Assembly (NCBI GenBank): GCA_947450325.1
Contig: CANFUT010000002.1
Location: 124,001 to 188,000, forward strand
DNA length: 64,000 nt
Source: Flavobacteriia bacterium
GTDB lineage: Bacteria; Bacteroidota; Bacteroidia; Flavobacteriales_D; Crocinitomicaceae
Direction of reading: 5' to 3'
Made by a program: the position numbers and the translations under genes. Below are positions 8,284-17,378 of the stretch, piece by piece. Below the pieces are notes generated by a model. That model was given only the letters and a program-made list of their open reading frames with translations. It was not told where the DNA came from and did not search any database. Numbering within the stretch: position 1 is the stretch's first letter; each line of letters opens with the position of its first letter.

Positions 8284-8785
8284 TACAATTACTAACGAAT
8301 TTGCGTTGGCAAGATTGTCAGCCAAATTTGGAGATAAAATTATTTCATCAGAAACACCTTTTGATTTATTGACGATTGAAGTTTCTAGTGCAGATGCACA
8401 CGAAATCATTCAGTGGTTGAAGGAAGATGAGGTTTTGAAAGTGAGTTATTTGACAAATTTGGGTGGTGTTCATTATCCAACCGAAAAAGACAGAGAATTT
8501 GCAGTGGTTTACCACATTCACAGTTTGGTCAACAATTTCAGAATCCGTTTGAAATCATTTATACCGTTGAGTAATCCTTCGATTGCAACCATCACAGATT
8601 TATTTGTGGGAGCCAATTGGATGGAAAGAGAAACTTTTGATTTCTACGGAATTATTTTTACGGGTCATCCAAATTTGACAAGAATTTTGAACGAGGAAGA
8701 CATGGATTATCATCCAATGCGTAAAGAATACCAATTGGAAGACGATACAAGACAAGATAAAGACAACCGCTTTTTCGGAAGATAG
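8273..8785 (+). CDS. nuoC: NADH-quinone oxidoreductase subunit C
   Basis: This is the 170-residue 30-kDa-type subunit of the peripheral arm. The signature segment is DLFVGANWMERETFDFYGI, followed by FTGHPNLTRILNEEDMDYHPMRK in the usual place near the C-terminus (quoted as landmarks). It is a separate gene, not fused to nuoD as in Escherichia coli. I chose the ATG at 8273, which overlaps the nuoB stop by 11 bases; an in-frame TTG at 8264 is a weaker option. Confidence 0.95.
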   Translation: MSNSTITNEFALARLSAKFGDKIISSETPFDLLTIEVSSADAHEIIQWLKEDEVLKVSYLTNLGGVHYPTEKDREFAVVYHIHSLVNNFRIRLKSFIPLSNPSIATITDLFVGANWMERETFDFYGIIFTGHPNLTRILNEEDMDYHPMRKEYQLEDDTRQDKDNRFFGR

Positions 8786-8797
8786 AACAGTAGTATT

Positions 8798-10024
8798 ATG
8801 AATGAATGGTTAGACGACGATATTAAGCCGGGAAACAATTTATCGAGAGAGACAATTGACGGTGACATTGCAACGCTCAACTTAGGGCCAACGCATCCAG
8901 CAACACACGGAATCTTTCAAAATATCCTGAAAGTGGATGGAGAAAGAATTTTATCTTCTGAACAAACAGTTGGATATATACACCGTGCTTTTGAAAAAAT
9001 TGCAGAACACAGACCTTACAACCAAATCACTCCTTTAACGGACAGACTTAATTATTGCTCTTCACCGATCAATAACATGGGTTGGCACATGACCGTTGAA
9101 AAACTGATTCAAGCAGAAATTCCTAAAAAAGTGGATTACATGCGTGTAATCATCATGGAATTAGCGAGAATTGCGGATCACTTGGTTTGTAATTCTGTTA
9201 TTGGTGTTGATACTGGTGCTTTGACAGGATTTACTTACGTTTTCCAACAAAGAGAAAAAATATACGAACTTTTTGAAGAAGTTTGTGGTGCTCGTTTGAC
9301 AACAAACGTTGGTCGCATCGGTGGATTTGAAAGAGATTTTTCTCCAACATTCTACAAAAAACTGAAAGATTTCTTGAAAGAATTTCCAAAGGTTTTCAAT
9401 GAATTTGATAATTTGTTGTCAAGAAACAGAATTTTCATGGATCGTACGATCAACGCGGGACCAATTTCTGCGGAACGTGCGTTAGAATATTCATTTTCTG
9501 GACCAAATTTGAGAGCAGCAGGTGTGGATTATGATGTCAGAGTCATGAATCCATATTCTTCTTACCAAGATTTTGATTTCATCGTACCAGTTGGAACACA
9601 AGGAGATACTTACGACCGTTTCCAAGTTCGTCAAGAAGAGATTCGTCAAAGTTTGTCGATTATCAAGCAAGCTTTAGACGCGATGCCAGAAGGTAAATAT
9701 TTTGCAGATGTTCCTGAGTTTTATTTGCCTCCAAAAGAAGATGTTTACAACAAAATGGAAGCATTGATTTACCACTTCAAAATTGTGATGGGTGAAACGC
9801 CTGTTCCAGTTGGAGAAGTTTACCACAGTGTGGAAGGCGGAAATGGTGAATTAGGTTTTTATTTGATCAGTGACGGTGGAAGAGCACCTTTCCGTTTACA
9901 ATTCCGTCGCCCATGTTTTATTTATTACCAAGCATATCCAGAAATGATTACAGGTCAAAGCATCAGTGATGCCGTATTGACTTTAAGTAGCATGAATGTG
10001 ATCGCTGGAGAATTGGACGCTTAG
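8798..10024 (+). CDS. nuoD: NADH-quinone oxidoreductase subunit D
   Basis: This is the 408-residue 49-kDa-type subunit, which with NuoB forms the quinone-reduction site. Conserved landmarks are LGPTHPATHGIFQNIL near residue 28-43, GYIHRAFEKIAEHRPYNQ, DRLNYCSSPINN, and near the end VEGGNGELGFYLISDGG and PFRLQFRRPCF. Its position 12 bases after nuoC and 3 bases before nuoE is the usual operon order. The length is standard and there is no sign of damage. Confidence 0.97.
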   Translation: MNEWLDDDIKPGNNLSRETIDGDIATLNLGPTHPATHGIFQNILKVDGERILSSEQTVGYIHRAFEKIAEHRPYNQITPLTDRLNYCSSPINNMGWHMTVEKLIQAEIPKKVDYMRVIIMELARIADHLVCNSVIGVDTGALTGFTYVFQQREKIYELFEEVCGARLTTNVGRIGGFERDFSPTFYKKLKDFLKEFPKVFNEFDNLLSRNRIFMDRTINAGPISAERALEYSFSGPNLRAAGVDYDVRVMNPYSSYQDFDFIVPVGTQGDTYDRFQVRQEEIRQSLSIIKQALDAMPEGKYFADVPEFYLPPKEDVYNKMEALIYHFKIVMGETPVPVGEVYHSVEGGNGELGFYLISDGGRAPFRLQFRRPCFIYYQAYPEMITGQSISDAVLTLSSMNVIAGELDA

Positions 10025-10027
10025 TTT

Positions 10028-10558
10028 ATGAAAATAGAAGTTACACAAAAAAGCAGACCTGTTCTTAGCGCCGAAAAAATGGCCGAGATTCAAGGTGTAA
10101 TCAGTCAATTTCCTGAAGGGAAGTCAAAAAGCGCGGTAATTCGTATTTTACATATTGTAGAAGAGGAAGCTGGCGGTTGGTTGAGTCCTGATACGATGGA
10201 CATGGTTGCAGAAATTTTAAATATTCAACCAATCGAAGTCTATGAGGTTGCGACATTTTATACGATGTTCAACTTGAATCCTGTTGGAAAATACATTTTT
10301 GAGGTTTGTAGAACTGGACCTTGTATGTTGGTTGGAAGCGACAATATCATTGAATATATCGAGAATAAATTGGACGTTAAAGTTGGAGGTACCACTGCAG
10401 ATGGCATGTTTACATTGAAAACAGCTGAATGTTTGGGTGCTTGTGGTTACGGTCCGATGTTGCAATGCGGAAAACATTATCATGAACATTTAACTCCTGC
10501 CAAAGTTGACGAGCTAATCGACGCTTGCAGAAAAGGAGAGATCAAAGCTAATTTTTAA
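10028..10558 (+). CDS. nuoE: NADH-quinone oxidoreductase subunit E
   Basis: This 176-residue subunit carries the [2Fe-2S] cluster N1a of the NADH-oxidising module. The four ligands are visible as Cys94 and Cys99 (CRTGPC) and Cys135 and Cys139 (CLGAC), with the intervening GG-rich loop. The N-terminal helical part contains the family text EVYEVATFYTMFNL. It forms the electron-input module with NuoF, which follows after 5 bases. Confidence 0.97.
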   Translation: MKIEVTQKSRPVLSAEKMAEIQGVISQFPEGKSKSAVIRILHIVEEEAGGWLSPDTMDMVAEILNIQPIEVYEVATFYTMFNLNPVGKYIFEVCRTGPCMLVGSDNIIEYIENKLDVKVGGTTADGMFTLKTAECLGACGYGPMLQCGKHYHEHLTPAKVDELIDACRKGEIKANF

Positions 10559-10563
10559 TACGG

Positions 10564-11901
10564 ATGGGAAGAAAATTACTTTTAGAACACATTGACGTTC
10601 CTAGTATTGAAACGTTTGATGTATATAGAAAAAATGGCGGTTACCGTTCGGTAGAAAAAGCGTTGAAAACAATGTCTCCTGAAGAGGTTGTAGAAGAAGT
10701 GAAAAAAGCGAACTTGAAAGGCCGTGGTGGAGCAGGTTTCCCTACAGGTTTAAAATGGTCGTTTTTGGCTAAACCAGAAGGTGTTCCAAGATATTTATTG
10801 TGTAATGCAGATGAATCTGAGCCTGGAACTTTCAAAGACAGATATTTGATGGAAAAAATTCCTCATTTATTGATCGAAGGAATGATTGTTTCAAGTTACG
10901 CTTTGGGTTCAAATTTATCTTACATCTATATCCGCGGTGAATACATGTGGGTATTGGAAATATTAGAAAAAGCAATCGCTGAAGCATACGCCAAAGGTTT
11001 CCTAGGAAAAAATATTTTAGGTTCTGGTTTCGATTTAGATTTGCGTGTAGCTCCAGGTGGAGGTGCATACATTTGTGGAGAAGAAACTGCCTTGATTGAA
11101 TCTTTGGAAGGAAAAAGAGGAAATCCTCGTATCAAACCACCTTTCCCAGCTGTTAAAGGATTGTGGGGTTGCCCAACAGTGGTAAACAACGTGGAGAGTT
11201 TGGCAACAGTTGTTCCAATCATTAATGATGGAGCAGAAGAATATACCAAATTAGGAACAGACGCAAGTAACGGAACAAAATTGATTTCTGCTTGTGGAAA
11301 TGTTACCCGCGGAGGTGTATATGAAATTGAATTAGGAATTTCTGTTGAAGAGTTTATCTACGGTGACGAATGGTGTCGTGGAATTGCAAACAACAAGAAA
11401 ATCAAAGCATTGGTTCCTGGAGGTTCTTCAGTTCCAATTTTGCCAGCACATTTGATTACCAAAACAGCAGCTGGAGAAAATCGCTTGATGAGCTACGAAA
11501 GTTTGGCTGATGGAGGTTTCGCTTCAGGTTCTATGCTAGGTTCTGGCGGATTCATTGTTTTCGACGAAGACCAATGTATCGTTAGAAATACATGGAATTT
11601 CGCTCGTTTTTATGCGCATGAATCTTGCGGACAATGTTCACCTTGCCGTGAAGGAACTGGCTGGATGGAAAAAGTATTACACCGTTTAGAAAATGGAAAA
11701 GGAAATATGCGCGACATTGAATTGTTGGCAGACATCAATAAGAAAATCGAAGGAAATACAATTTGCCCATTAGGTGATGCTGCGGCTTGGCCTGTTGCTG
11801 CTGCGATTCGTCATTTCCGTGAAGAATTTGAGTGGCACGTAACGCATCCAGAAGACGCTGTGAAAGGCAATTATGGATTGTTAAAAGGAATTACAGTTTA
11901 A
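10564..11901 (+). CDS. nuoF: NADH-quinone oxidoreductase subunit F
   Basis: This 445-residue subunit binds NADH and FMN and cluster N3. Visible motifs are the NADH/FMN glycine-rich loop GRGGAGFPTGLKW (residues 53-65), CNADESEPGTFKDR, and the [4Fe-4S] ligands in ESCGQCSPCREGTGW with the distal cysteine in NTICPLGDAAAWP. Length and order are canonical. It directly follows nuoE; nuoG starts 44 bases after its stop. Confidence 0.97.
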   Translation: MGRKLLLEHIDVPSIETFDVYRKNGGYRSVEKALKTMSPEEVVEEVKKANLKGRGGAGFPTGLKWSFLAKPEGVPRYLLCNADESEPGTFKDRYLMEKIPHLLIEGMIVSSYALGSNLSYIYIRGEYMWVLEILEKAIAEAYAKGFLGKNILGSGFDLDLRVAPGGGAYICGEETALIESLEGKRGNPRIKPPFPAVKGLWGCPTVVNNVESLATVVPIINDGAEEYTKLGTDASNGTKLISACGNVTRGGVYEIELGISVEEFIYGDEWCRGIANNKKIKALVPGGSSVPILPAHLITKTAAGENRLMSYESLADGGFASGSMLGSGGFIVFDEDQCIVRNTWNFARFYAHESCGQCSPCREGTGWMEKVLHRLENGKGNMRDIELLADINKKIEGNTICPLGDAAAWPVAAAIRHFREEFEWHVTHPEDAVKGNYGLLKGITV

Positions 11902-11945
11902 TCAACTTTTTGGGTCAAACCAAAAACGATAATAAAATAATAACC

Positions 11946-12914
11946 ATGGTCAAAGTAACCATTGATGGCATAGAAGTAGAAGTAGAAGCTGGAACAACGG
12001 TTTTGAATGCTGCTCGCAAAATTGGAGGAGATGTTGTTCCGCCAGCGATGTGCTATTACAGTAAATTAGAAGGAAGCGGAGGTAAATGCCGTACTTGTTT
12101 GGTTGAAGTTGCAGCTGGTTCTGCAAACGATCCAAGACCGATGCCAAAATTGGTCGCTTCTTGTTCAACACCCGTGCAAGACGGTATGGTAATCAAAAAT
12201 AAAACCAGTGAAAAAGTGCACGTGAATCGTGGCGCTGTTACTGAGTTTTTGTTGATTAATCACCCTTTGGATTGTCCGATTTGTGATCAAGCTGGAGAAT
12301 GTCATTTACAAGATTTAGGTTTTGAACATGGCGCTTCAGGAACACGTTACGAGGAAGAAAGAAGAACTTTTGATCCAATCGATATTGGTAACAAAATCAA
12401 ATTGCACATGAATCGTTGCATTTTGTGCTACAGATGTGTGATGGTTGCCAATCAATTGACCGATAAACGTGTTCACGGAGTTTTAGGTCGTGGAGATCAC
12501 GCTGAAATCAGCACTTACATTAGCAATGCGATCGACAATGATTTCTCTGGAAACATGATTGATGTATGCCCAGTAGGAGCATTGACAGATAAAACTTTCA
12601 GATTTAAATCTCGTGTTTGGTTCTTGAAACCAATGGAAGCTTCTAGATCTTGTACAAAATGTGCTGGTAAAGCAGTAGTTTGGATGTTTGGTGAAGAAAT
12701 TTACCGTGTGACTGCTAGAAAAGACAAATATGGTGAAGTTGAAGACAATGATGGTAAACCAGCTTGGATTTGCAACGATTGTCGTTTTGACCACAAAAAT
12801 GTTTCAGATTGGAACATCGAAGGGCCAAGAAAAATCAACCGCCATTCTGTTATTTCTGCTAATCACTATGAGAAAGCGAATCCATTGGAAAACAATACTA
12901 AAAAAATCAAATAA
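11946..12914 (+). CDS. nuoG: NADH-quinone oxidoreductase subunit G, short form
   Basis: This 322-residue iron-sulfur subunit of the peripheral arm starts at the ATG at 11946; the frame is open upstream into nuoF, but MVKVTIDGIEVEVEAG is the family N-terminus. Cluster ligands are visible in order: a [2Fe-2S] plant-ferredoxin-like set (CYYSKLEGSGGKCRTC), a His/Cys segment (HPLDCPICDQAGECHLQD), and a [4Fe-4S] set (CILCYRC with IDVCPVGAL). A further four cysteines follow (CTKC and CNDC). The large molybdopterin-oxidoreductase-like C-terminal domain of typical NuoG (about 700-900 residues) is absent. Short NuoG is usual in Flavobacteriia, so I treat it as a lineage form and not a truncation. The stop overlaps the nuoH ATG by one base. 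Confidence 0.94.
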   Translation: MVKVTIDGIEVEVEAGTTVLNAARKIGGDVVPPAMCYYSKLEGSGGKCRTCLVEVAAGSANDPRPMPKLVASCSTPVQDGMVIKNKTSEKVHVNRGAVTEFLLINHPLDCPICDQAGECHLQDLGFEHGASGTRYEEERRTFDPIDIGNKIKLHMNRCILCYRCVMVANQLTDKRVHGVLGRGDHAEISTYISNAIDNDFSGNMIDVCPVGALTDKTFRFKSRVWFLKPMEASRSCTKCAGKAVVWMFGEEIYRVTARKDKYGEVEDNDGKPAWICNDCRFDHKNVSDWNIEGPRKINRHSVISANHYEKANPLENNTKKIK

Positions 12915-14044
12915 TGGATACTGGATTATTGATAGAAAAAACGATTCTTGTTGTCGTGATTTTTGCAATTACATTGTTTATTGCAACTTATCAAACTTAC
13001 ATGGAACGTAAAGTTGCTGCGTGGTTGCAAGACCGTGTAGGACCAGATAGAGCAGGACCATTTGGAATTTTGCAACCAATTGCAGATGCTGGAAAAATGT
13101 TTTTCAAAGAAGATTTCATTCCTGCAAATGCTGACAAATGGTTGTTTATCATGGGACCTGGAATTGCAATGTTCACCGCTTCGATGACTGGTGCAGTAAT
13201 TCCTTGGGGACCACCATTGGAAATGTTTGGAAGAACAGTTGTTTTACAAGTTGCTGATATCAACATCGGAATTTTATTCATCATGGGATTTGCGTCTATT
13301 GGTGTTTACGGAATTATGATTGGTGGTTGGGCTTCTAACAACAAATTCTCTTTGTTTGCTGCGATTCGTGCTTCTTCTCAAATGATTTCTTACGAATTAG
13401 CCATGGGGATTTCAATCATCACCTTGGTTTTGATGTCAGGAAGTTTGAGTTTGGGAGAAATCGTTCAACAACAACATGGAATGAATTGGAACATTTTGTA
13501 TCAACCAGTGGCATTCATCGTTTTCTTTATTTGTTCAATTGCTGAATGTAACAGAGCACCTTTCGATTTGGCTGAATGTGAAAGTGAGTTGATTGGAGGG
13601 TACCACACAGAATACGGTTCAATGAAATTAGGATTCTTCTTATTCGCTGAATATGTGAATCTATTTATTTCATCTGCAGTAATTTCAGCATTGTTCTTTG
13701 GAGGATACAACTTCCCAGGAATGGATCATTTCTCAGGAAATGCCTTGGCTATTTTAGGAACAGCAGCGTTTTTTGCAAAAATCATCTTCTTTATTTTTGT
13801 GATTATGTGGATTCGTTGGACTTTACCAAGATTCCGCTACGATCAATTGATGCACTTAGGATGGAAAAAATTAATTCCAATTGCGATGATCAATTTGTTG
13901 ATTACAGCGGTTGTGATTGGTTTCAACTCAGGTTGGTTTACTAAAAAATCAGCAAAAGTGAAACAAACTGAAAAAAGTGTTGCAATGATGCCAAAAGCGA
14001 AAGTTGATGCTCAGGCGAATTACAAAATCAATTTCAATAATTAA
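12914..14044 (+). CDS. nuoH: NADH-quinone oxidoreductase subunit H
   Basis: This 376-residue membrane subunit links the peripheral and membrane arms and helps form the quinone channel. The first helix is followed by the signature ERKVAAWLQDRVGPDRAGP; EYGSMKLGFFLFAEYVN and IAECNRAPFDLAECESELI hold the conserved acidic residues of the E-channel. About eight membrane segments can be seen. The C-terminus has a charged tail after the last helix (about residues 345-376) that is longer than in E. coli. The ATG overlaps the nuoG TAA. Confidence 0.96.
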   Translation: MDTGLLIEKTILVVVIFAITLFIATYQTYMERKVAAWLQDRVGPDRAGPFGILQPIADAGKMFFKEDFIPANADKWLFIMGPGIAMFTASMTGAVIPWGPPLEMFGRTVVLQVADINIGILFIMGFASIGVYGIMIGGWASNNKFSLFAAIRASSQMISYELAMGISIITLVLMSGSLSLGEIVQQQHGMNWNILYQPVAFIVFFICSIAECNRAPFDLAECESELIGGYHTEYGSMKLGFFLFAEYVNLFISSAVISALFFGGYNFPGMDHFSGNALAILGTAAFFAKIIFFIFVIMWIRWTLPRFRYDQLMHLGWKKLIPIAMINLLITAVVIGFNSGWFTKKSAKVKQTEKSVAMMPKAKVDAQANYKINFNN

Positions 14045-14065
14045 ACAGAAAGCATACCCAAAGAT

Positions 14066-14608
14066 ATGGAGAGTTTATCAAATCGAAAAAAGGTAGTTTC
14101 TAACAAAAAAATGAGTTTTGTTGAGAGTCTATATTTGCCAGCAATCGTTGGTGGAATGTGGATTACGATAAAACACATGTTCAAGAAACACAATACGCTT
14201 AAATATCCAGAACAACAACGTGTTTTTGCTCCAGTTTACCGAGGAATGCACGTGTTGAAACGCGATGAGCAAGGCCGTGAAAACTGTACAGCTTGCGGTT
14301 TGTGCGCTGTTGCTTGTCCTGCTGAAGCAATCACCATGGTGGCTGCAGAAAGACAAAAAGGCGAAGAAAATTTATACCGAGAAGAGAAATACGCTGAATC
14401 CTATGAAATCAACATGTTGCGTTGTATTTTTTGTGGTTTGTGCGAGGAAGCTTGTCCAAAAGAAGCGATTTTCTTGACAGATAGAATTGTTCCTACCAAT
14501 TTTGACCGTGACGAATTTATCTACGGAAAAGATCGTTTGGTTGAGCAATTGGACAATAGAATAGACATCACAGTAAGACAAAATACTGGTAAAAGAGGTG
14601 AAAAATGA
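14066..14608 (+). CDS. nuoI: NADH-quinone oxidoreductase subunit I
   Basis: This 180-residue ferredoxin-like subunit carries clusters N6a and N6b, passing electrons from NuoG to NuoB. Two canonical CxxCxxCxxxCP sets are visible: CTACGLCAVACP and CIFCGLCEEACP. An amphipathic N-terminal segment precedes them. The stop codon overlaps the nuoJ start by 4 bases (ATGA), a typical coupling arrangement. Confidence 0.96.
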   Translation: MESLSNRKKVVSNKKMSFVESLYLPAIVGGMWITIKHMFKKHNTLKYPEQQRVFAPVYRGMHVLKRDEQGRENCTACGLCAVACPAEAITMVAAERQKGEENLYREEKYAESYEINMLRCIFCGLCEEACPKEAIFLTDRIVPTNFDRDEFIYGKDRLVEQLDNRIDITVRQNTGKRGEK

Positions 14609-15117
14609 GTAGTTTAGAAATTATCGCAACGGTTTTAGGCGGACTAACGATTGGCTCTGCGCTGATGGTGGTCTTGAGTCCTCATCCCGTGAGAAGTGTC
14701 TTGTATTTGATACTTACTTTTTTCCTGATTTCAGGGAATTATATTTTGATGAATGCACAGTTTATCGCAGTGGTAAACATCATTGTTTATGCGGGTGCAA
14801 TCATGGTTTTGTTCTTATTCGTATTGATGCTCTTGAATTTGAGTAAAGACAACGAGCCAAAATCTTCTATCAAAATGAAAATTGCCGCAACGTTTGCTGG
14901 CGGTGCACTTTTGACAGTTTTGATTGCTGCTTTGAAAGACAGTGTGATTTTACCAAAAACAGAAATGTTGGAAAATCAGCAAGGAATGGTTGAGAATTTA
15001 GGACAATTGCTGTTTACTAAATATGTACTTCCATTTGAAATGTCTTCCATTTTGTTTATCGCTGCCATGGTGGGAGCTGTATTATTAGCAAAAAGAGAAA
15101 AACAAATAATCGAGTAA
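14605..15117 (+). CDS. nuoJ: NADH-quinone oxidoreductase subunit J
   Basis: This 170-residue membrane subunit has five predicted helices. Family landmarks are SPHPVRSVLYLILTFF and VVNIIVYAGAIMVLFLFVLML, the latter holding the conserved pi-bulge region of helix 3. The length is normal. It overlaps nuoI by 4 bases and is followed by nuoK after 2 bases. Confidence 0.95.
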   Translation: MSSLEIIATVLGGLTIGSALMVVLSPHPVRSVLYLILTFFLISGNYILMNAQFIAVVNIIVYAGAIMVLFLFVLMLLNLSKDNEPKSSIKMKIAATFAGGALLTVLIAALKDSVILPKTEMLENQQGMVENLGQLLFTKYVLPFEMSSILFIAAMVGAVLLAKREKQIIE

Positions 15118-15119
15118 GA

Positions 15120-15449
15120 ATGATATTAGCTTCTATTTTTGAATCCGGAGTATCGATACAGTTTTACATTGTATTATCAACGATACTTTTTGCGATTGGT
15201 GTTTTGGGTGTTTTGATAAGAAAAAACGCCATTATTGTGTTGATGTGTGTTGAAATCATGTTGAATGCTGTAAACCTTTTGATGGTTGCTTTCTCCACTT
15301 ATTTTGGAAATGGCGATGCGCAGGTTTTTGTGTTTTTCATCATGGTTGTTGCAGCTGCAGAAGCTACCATTGGTTTATCCATTTTGGTACTGCTTTACAG
15401 AAACAACAGATCAGTAGATATCGGATTGTTTAACAAATTAAAAGGATAA
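15120..15449 (+). CDS. nuoK: NADH-quinone oxidoreductase subunit K
   Basis: This 109-residue subunit has three membrane helices and is homologous to the MrpC antiporter subunit. Conserved acidic residues are visible in VLMCVEIMLNAVNLL (helix 2 Glu) and VAAAEATIGLSILVLLYR (helix 3 Glu), both part of the proton path in known structures. It is tightly packed between nuoJ and nuoL, with gaps of 2 and 4 bases. Confidence 0.96.
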   Translation: MILASIFESGVSIQFYIVLSTILFAIGVLGVLIRKNAIIVLMCVEIMLNAVNLLMVAFSTYFGNGDAQVFVFFIMVVAAAEATIGLSILVLLYRNNRSVDIGLFNKLKG

Positions 15450-15453
15450 TCAG

Positions 15454-17373
15454 ATGTCAGTACAACAACTCGTACCCTTAATCTTATTGTTTCCTCTAAT
15501 CGGAGGAATCATCAATGGTATATTCGGGAAAAAATTGCCAAAAGCATTGGTTGGTTCTTTAGCAACTTTGGCTTCAACTTTATCATTCGCAACAGCGTTG
15601 ATGGTTTTTTTCCAATTAAATGAACCAGTTAAAATTCATTTATTTAGAATGATTGACCTAGAAGATTTGCGTTTAAGCGCAAGTTTATTGGCCGACAATC
15701 TTTCTTTGTGGATGGTCCTAATCATCACAGGAATTGGATCTTTGATTCATTTGTTCTCCATGGGTTATATGAAGCACGATGCAGGATATTCTAAATTCTT
15801 TACGTATTTGAATCTCTTCATCTTCGCGATGTTAATCTTAGTTTTGGGAAGCAACTATTTCATGTTGTTCTTCGGTTGGGAAGGTGTAGGTATCTGCTCT
15901 TATTTCTTAATCGGTTTCCATTACAGCGATGCTGAAAAAGGAATGTTGAACGGAATTGCTGCTAGAAAAGCTTTCATCATGAACCGTATCGGGGATTTAG
16001 GATTGCTAATTGGTTTATTCTTGATTCTTTCTCAATTCGGTACGTTGGAATACCAAGAATTAGCAAATATCGTAACGGTTGACAAAATTCTTGGAACGCC
16101 TTGGATGATGTTCGGAATCACTATGTGCTTATTCATTGGTGCGACTGGAAAAAGTGCGCAAATTCCATTGTTTACTTGGTTGCCAGATGCGATGGCGGGA
16201 CCAACTCCGGTTTCTGCTTTGATTCACGCCGCTACGATGGTAACTGCAGGTATCTTTTTGGTTGTTCGTTCAAATTTCTTTTTTGAACATGCACCAATGA
16301 CGCAAGAAATCATGTTGTATATCGGTTTGGCAACTTCATTGGTTGCAGCTTTCATCGCCATGCGTCAAAACGATATCAAAAAAGTATTGGCTTATTCAAC
16401 TGTTTCTCAATTAGGATTGTTATTTGTTGCACTTGGAATGGGTGCTTATACAGCAGCGATTTTCCACGTTACAACGCACGCATTCTTCAAAGCATTACTT
16501 TTCTTAGGTTCGGGAAGTGTGATTCACGCCATGTCAGACGAACAAGATATTCGCAAAATGGGTGGTTTGCGCAAGAAAATTCCATTGACACATTTGACTT
16601 TCCTTATCGGAACATTGGCAATCACTGGTTTCCCATTGTTGTCAGGTTTCTTCTCTAAAGATGAAATTGTTGGACACGCCTTCAGCCACAATGTAGTGAT
16701 TTACGGAATTTTGATGTTCAGCATTTTATTGACAGCAATTTACATGTTCAGAATGTATTTCGTGGTTTTCTTTGGAACATTCAGAGGAACACACGAACAA
16801 GAGCACCACGTTCACGAAGGACCAGCTTCAATGACTTTACCTTTAGTGATTTTAGCTATTTTATCTGTTTTTGGTGGTTTACTAAACTTACCAGGAATTT
16901 GGTTGAAAGGTCAAGCGCATTGGTTGTCTCATCACTTGGAGCACAATACTGGCGGATTGAATTTGATTGAAGCAGAACATGCAGACAATGGCATTACATT
17001 GATGTTGATGATTATTGCAGTAGCAGTTTGTTTGGGAGCATTGGTTGTTTGTTACTTAGTTTATGGTAAAAAACAAAACGTTCCAGTTGAAGACGCTGAA
17101 CTAAGCGGATGGCAAAAAATCTCTGCAAACAAATTGTACATTGATGAAATTTACAATTTCTTATTTGTTCGTCCTACAGAATGGCTTTCAGTTGTTGGAC
17201 ATAAATTCATTGAAATTATGTTCTTGAATGGAATCATTCTTGGATTTGCAAAAGGAATCGGAGCATCCGGTGAATTGGTTAAAAAATGGCAAACTGGACG
17301 TGTGAACTGGTACATCCTTTGGATGGTTGGTGGAATCGTTGGTTTGATCGTGTATTATCTTGTTAAAATATAA
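15454..17373 (+). CDS. nuoL: NADH-quinone oxidoreductase subunit L
   Basis: This 639-residue antiporter-like subunit lies at the distal end of the membrane arm and carries one proton channel plus the lateral helix. Visible landmarks are FFGWEGVGICSYFLIGFHY (conserved Glu of the channel), IPLFTWLPDAMAGPTPVSAL (conserved Lys region is upstream), RQNDIKKVLAYSTVSQLG and HAFFKALLFLGSGSVIH. The C-terminal part after about residue 500 forms the lateral helix and last anchor. A histidine-rich loop (EQEHHVHEGP) lies near residue 450. The length is typical. Confidence 0.96.
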   Translation: MSVQQLVPLILLFPLIGGIINGIFGKKLPKALVGSLATLASTLSFATALMVFFQLNEPVKIHLFRMIDLEDLRLSASLLADNLSLWMVLIITGIGSLIHLFSMGYMKHDAGYSKFFTYLNLFIFAMLILVLGSNYFMLFFGWEGVGICSYFLIGFHYSDAEKGMLNGIAARKAFIMNRIGDLGLLIGLFLILSQFGTLEYQELANIVTVDKILGTPWMMFGITMCLFIGATGKSAQIPLFTWLPDAMAGPTPVSALIHAATMVTAGIFLVVRSNFFFEHAPMTQEIMLYIGLATSLVAAFIAMRQNDIKKVLAYSTVSQLGLLFVALGMGAYTAAIFHVTTHAFFKALLFLGSGSVIHAMSDEQDIRKMGGLRKKIPLTHLTFLIGTLAITGFPLLSGFFSKDEIVGHAFSHNVVIYGILMFSILLTAIYMFRMYFVVFFGTFRGTHEQEHHVHEGPASMTLPLVILAILSVFGGLLNLPGIWLKGQAHWLSHHLEHNTGGLNLIEAEHADNGITLMLMIIAVAVCLGALVVCYLVYGKKQNVPVEDAELSGWQKISANKLYIDEIYNFLFVRPTEWLSVVGHKFIEIMFLNGIILGFAKGIGASGELVKKWQTGRVNWYILWMVGGIVGLIVYYLVKI

Positions 17374-17378
17374 AGGCT

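Noticed and set aside
11832-11945. Upstream extension of nuoG into nuoF
   Set aside because: The family N-terminus starts at 11946; the earlier codons are nuoF in another frame.
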